Positions 61,978 through 64,000 of a stretch of DNA of 64,000 nucleotides are shown here, one piece after another. The translations under genes were made by a program, and so were the position numbers. Source of the DNA: Weissella paramesenteroides ATCC 33313. Lineage in GTDB: Bacteria > Bacillota > Bacilli > Lactobacillales > Lactobacillaceae. The stretch is taken from the NCBI RefSeq assembly GCF_000160575.1, contig NZ_GG697132.1, forward strand, positions 124,001 to 188,000, written 5' to 3'. The notes under the pieces are model-generated. The model saw only the letters and a list, made by a program, of their open reading frames with translations. It was not told the DNA's origin and ran no database searches. Each line of letters begins with the position of its first letter. Position 1 is the first letter of the stretch.

Positions 61978-63720
61978 TCATACCTCCCCTTCAACTGCTA
62001 AAGCTTGCAAAGCAAATGTTTTTGCATACCAACCATTTTGTGAGATCAACGAATCATGCGTTCCTCTTTCAATAATTTGACCATCTTGCATAACCAATAT
62101 CTCATCAGCATCCATCACCGAACTTAAACGATGTGAAGCAATAATGGTCGTCTTATTTTGTCGCTCCTGGCGTAACGTCTGTAAAATTGCTGTTTCCGTT
62201 TCAGCATCCACCGCTGATAGTGCATCATCCAAAATCAGTAGCTCAGGATCAATCAATAATGCACGGGCAATGGCTAGTCGTTGTCGTTGACCACCTGATA
62301 ATGAAATCCCTTCTTCACCAACTGGTGTATCATAACCTTCCGGCATATTATCTACCTGTTCTGCTAAATCGCTTTTATAAGCAGCTTCCTCAACTTCAGC
62401 TTGCGTTGCATTTGGACGTGCAAAACGAATATTTTCACGAACGGTGTCAGAAAACAGATACGTTTCCTGTGGAACGTATCCAATCGCTGGCATATATGCA
62501 TCCAGTTGATACTGGCAAATATCTAATGTATTAAACGTTATTGCACCTTGATAATTATCAAATTCTCGTAATAACAACCGAATAATCGTACTTTTCCCAG
62601 ATCCAACTGATCCAACCAAACCTAACGTTTTACCAGCTGCAATATTGAAATTAATATTTGTTAACGCTGGAGCTGTTGCCCCCGGAAAGGTGAATGATGC
62701 AACTTGATAATCGACATTTCCTACTGGTGTTTTATTCACAGCATCTTCAGGTTCAATAATGCTACTTTTTTCTGCCATAATTGCTTCAATTCGATCATAA
62801 CTTGCATTACCACGTTCTAAAGTATTGAATAACATACCTAAAGCAAACATCGGCCAAACAAGCATTGATAAATAAGAGACAAACGAAACTAATGCACCTA
62901 AAGTAATTACCGAAGTATTTACTAAATGACCACCATAGATAATCGTAACAACATATGAAATGGCCATAATCATCGTTGTAATCGGATCAAATAAGGCATC
63001 TAGTTTATTCACATGTTGATTAATCGTAATCGTGTCATCAATCTGTTGATTAAAATCTTGTATATCTGCCGCTTCTTGACCAAAACTTTTGATAACTTTG
63101 ACACCACTAATGCTTTCTTGCGCTTTGTTATTCAATCGTGAAAATGCTGCTTGTGATTTTTTAAAGGCAATATGCATCTTATTACCGAGTGTACGTGCCA
63201 TCACTGCCAATAATGGCAATGGTAAGATAGCAATCAAGGTCAGCCGCCAGTCAACAACTAACATCATGGCAATCAAAGTTGTGCCACCCGTTATCAATGA
63301 GTCTGCAAATTGCAGAATACCACCACCAGCAACTCGTTGAATAGCTGATAAATCATTTGTCGCATGCGCCATCAAATCACCCGTACGATACCGCTGAAAA
63401 AAAGCTGTATCCATTTGCATATAATGCCAAAAAATACGGTGACGCAATAATGATTCTAATTTTGCCGCTTCACCCCAAATTGCATTACGCCACATATAAC
63501 GTGCGATGTACTGGATAATAGCAACTGCTACTAACCCACCTAATAGCAGAAACAGATAATCAGCAGTTAGTTTTTCGTCACGAATTAAATCGACAAGGTG
63601 CCCGATAATCCAAGGTGGAAAAATACCAAAGATAGCCGTTAGCACTAATCCCAGCACCCCAATGGCATAAATTCGCCATTCCTGTTTAAAATACCAACTT
63701 AATTTTATGAAAATGCTCAC
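61978..63720 (-). CDS. ABC exporter half-transporter (heterodimer partner 1)
   Basis: The 580 residues have six membrane segments and a C-terminal ABC domain. Walker A is LVGSVGSGKSTIIR near 370, the signature is canonical (ISLSGGQRQRLAIARALL near 475), but Walker B ends LLILDDALSAVD, with Asp at the catalytic Glu position. Together with the partner's degenerate signature, this leaves one working ATPase site across the dimer, as in LmrCD-type exporters. The pair may confer drug or lipid export. AAGGAGGTGAGAATG precedes the start. Confidence 0.92.
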   Translation of the reverse strand: MSIFIKLSWYFKQEWRIYAIGVLGLVLTAIFGIFPPWIIGHLVDLIRDEKLTADYLFLLLGGLVAVAIIQYIARYMWRNAIWGEAAKLESLLRHRIFWHYMQMDTAFFQRYRTGDLMAHATNDLSAIQRVAGGGILQFADSLITGGTTLIAMMLVVDWRLTLIAILPLPLLAVMARTLGNKMHIAFKKSQAAFSRLNNKAQESISGVKVIKSFGQEAADIQDFNQQIDDTITINQHVNKLDALFDPITTMIMAISYVVTIIYGGHLVNTSVITLGALVSFVSYLSMLVWPMFALGMLFNTLERGNASYDRIEAIMAEKSSIIEPEDAVNKTPVGNVDYQVASFTFPGATAPALTNINFNIAAGKTLGLVGSVGSGKSTIIRLLLREFDNYQGAITFNTLDICQYQLDAYMPAIGYVPQETYLFSDTVRENIRFARPNATQAEVEEAAYKSDLAEQVDNMPEGYDTPVGEEGISLSGGQRQRLAIARALLIDPELLILDDALSAVDAETETAILQTLRQERQNKTTIIASHRLSSVMDADEILVMQDGQIIERGTHDSLISQNGWYAKTFALQALAVEGEV

Positions 63721-63825
63721 ATTCTCACCTCCTTGAATATTAAATTAAAAATGCATGATAATATATTTTATACCATTTTAATACGCAAATAACTAGTTTC
63801 TGATGTTACTGCCAAATTTTCCAAT

Positions 63826-63867
63826 TAAAAACCCCACACTCATCACTGTAGACGCGAGAAGTGTGGG
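63826..63867 (-). terminator. Terminator after the edge gene
   Basis: CCCACACT/AGTGTGGG arms around a 19-base loop are followed by five T residues on the minus strand. Confidence 0.75.
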
Positions 63868-63877
63868 TAATCCCCTA

Positions 63878-64000
63878 CTATTCATGATTGATTGTTAATG
63901 TCGAACCCATTGGATCAACAATGACGATTTGAGCATGAGAATTTTCAATTAAACCTGGCATTTGTTCTGCACGTTGTGTTAACAGTGCAAAGTACTTTTC
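63878..64000 (-). CDS. Unknown protein, C-terminal fragment at window edge
   Basis: An open frame of 40 codons runs from the window edge to TAG at 63878 on the minus strand. Its end reads AQIVIVDPMGSTLTINHE. It is directly followed by a terminator, so it is the end of a real gene. Too little is present to assign it. Confidence 0.6.
   Translation of the reverse strand, partial: EKYFALLTQRAEQMPGLIENSHAQIVIVDPMGSTLTINHE

Noticed and set aside
61976-63720. Loss-of-function in the ABC exporter because Walker B has Asp and one signature is altered
   Set aside because: Such complementary degeneracy is normal for heterodimeric exporters of the LmrCD type.

Overview
The window looks like chromosomal DNA of a low-GC, heterofermentative lactic acid bacterium of the Leuconostoc/Weissella branch of Lactobacillaceae. 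This is an inference. It rests on the adjacent oxidative pentose-phosphate genes (zwf, gnd), the RexAB-type recombination nuclease, the purR-glmU-prs order, strong Gram-positive ribosome binding sites, and families that have lost iron-sulfur ligands. Almost every gene lies on the minus strand. I see no phage, insertion sequence, CRISPR array or rRNA.

Layout. (1) 1-1870: a guanine-riboswitch-controlled guaB that lacks CBS domains, followed by a truncated IMPDH-like paralogue. (2) 1905-2262: two tandem tRNA-Lys(CTT) copies, each with its own promoter and terminator. (3) 2418-13938: a complete 11-gene purine operon, purEKCSQLFMNHD, with a good promoter and two PurBox-like sites. (4) 14059-15955: a membrane-anchored unknown and the rpsF-ssb-rpsR operon. 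(5) 15973-20497: nucleoside hydrolase, prs, glmU and purR, the last with PurBox-like palindromes at its own promoter. (6) 20504-25728: Nudix hydrolase, zwf, glpK and an MFS transporter. (7) 25768-34734: addA/rexA, addB/rexB and a PepV-like dipeptidase. (8) 34807-37837: an APC permease and gnd. The permease leader encodes a 26-residue peptide with six consecutive Asn codons, followed by mutually exclusive antiterminator and terminator pairings. (9) 37918-45205: small unknowns, a PPOX-fold protein, a CorA-like protein, a FemX-like transferase, a DnaA-box cluster, a MurJ-like flippase with an N-terminal extension, tRNA-Arg(CCT) and a glycosyltransferase. (10) 45316-49097: leuS, a PAP2 phosphatase and a degenerate MnmM-like protein. 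(11) 49099-53862: a sucrose operon (permease, GH32 hydrolase, fructokinase) with a LacI-type regulator, operator and perfect cre site. (12) 54015-63720: an RlmCD-like methyltransferase, a coiled-coil protein, a palindromic repeat, an MFS transporter, FMN reductase, butanediol dehydrogenase, glutathione peroxidase and a heterodimeric ABC exporter. A partial unknown gene ends the window.

How the parts fit. Prs supplies PRPP to the pur operon, PurR probably senses PRPP, and IMP is drawn to XMP by GuaB, whose transcript is gated by guanine. Sucrose enters by a symporter, is hydrolysed and phosphorylated, and glucose-6-phosphate flows through Zwf and Gnd.

The strongest new observation is the apparent asparagine-responsive leader-peptide attenuator at 36170-36385. 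Next come the guaB riboswitch, the DnaA-box cluster at 41613-41802, a family of dispersed palindromic intergenic repeats, and several enzymes that have lost signature residues (IMPDH-like, MnmM-like, CorA-like, and the Fe-S ligands of PurF, RexB and RlmCD).
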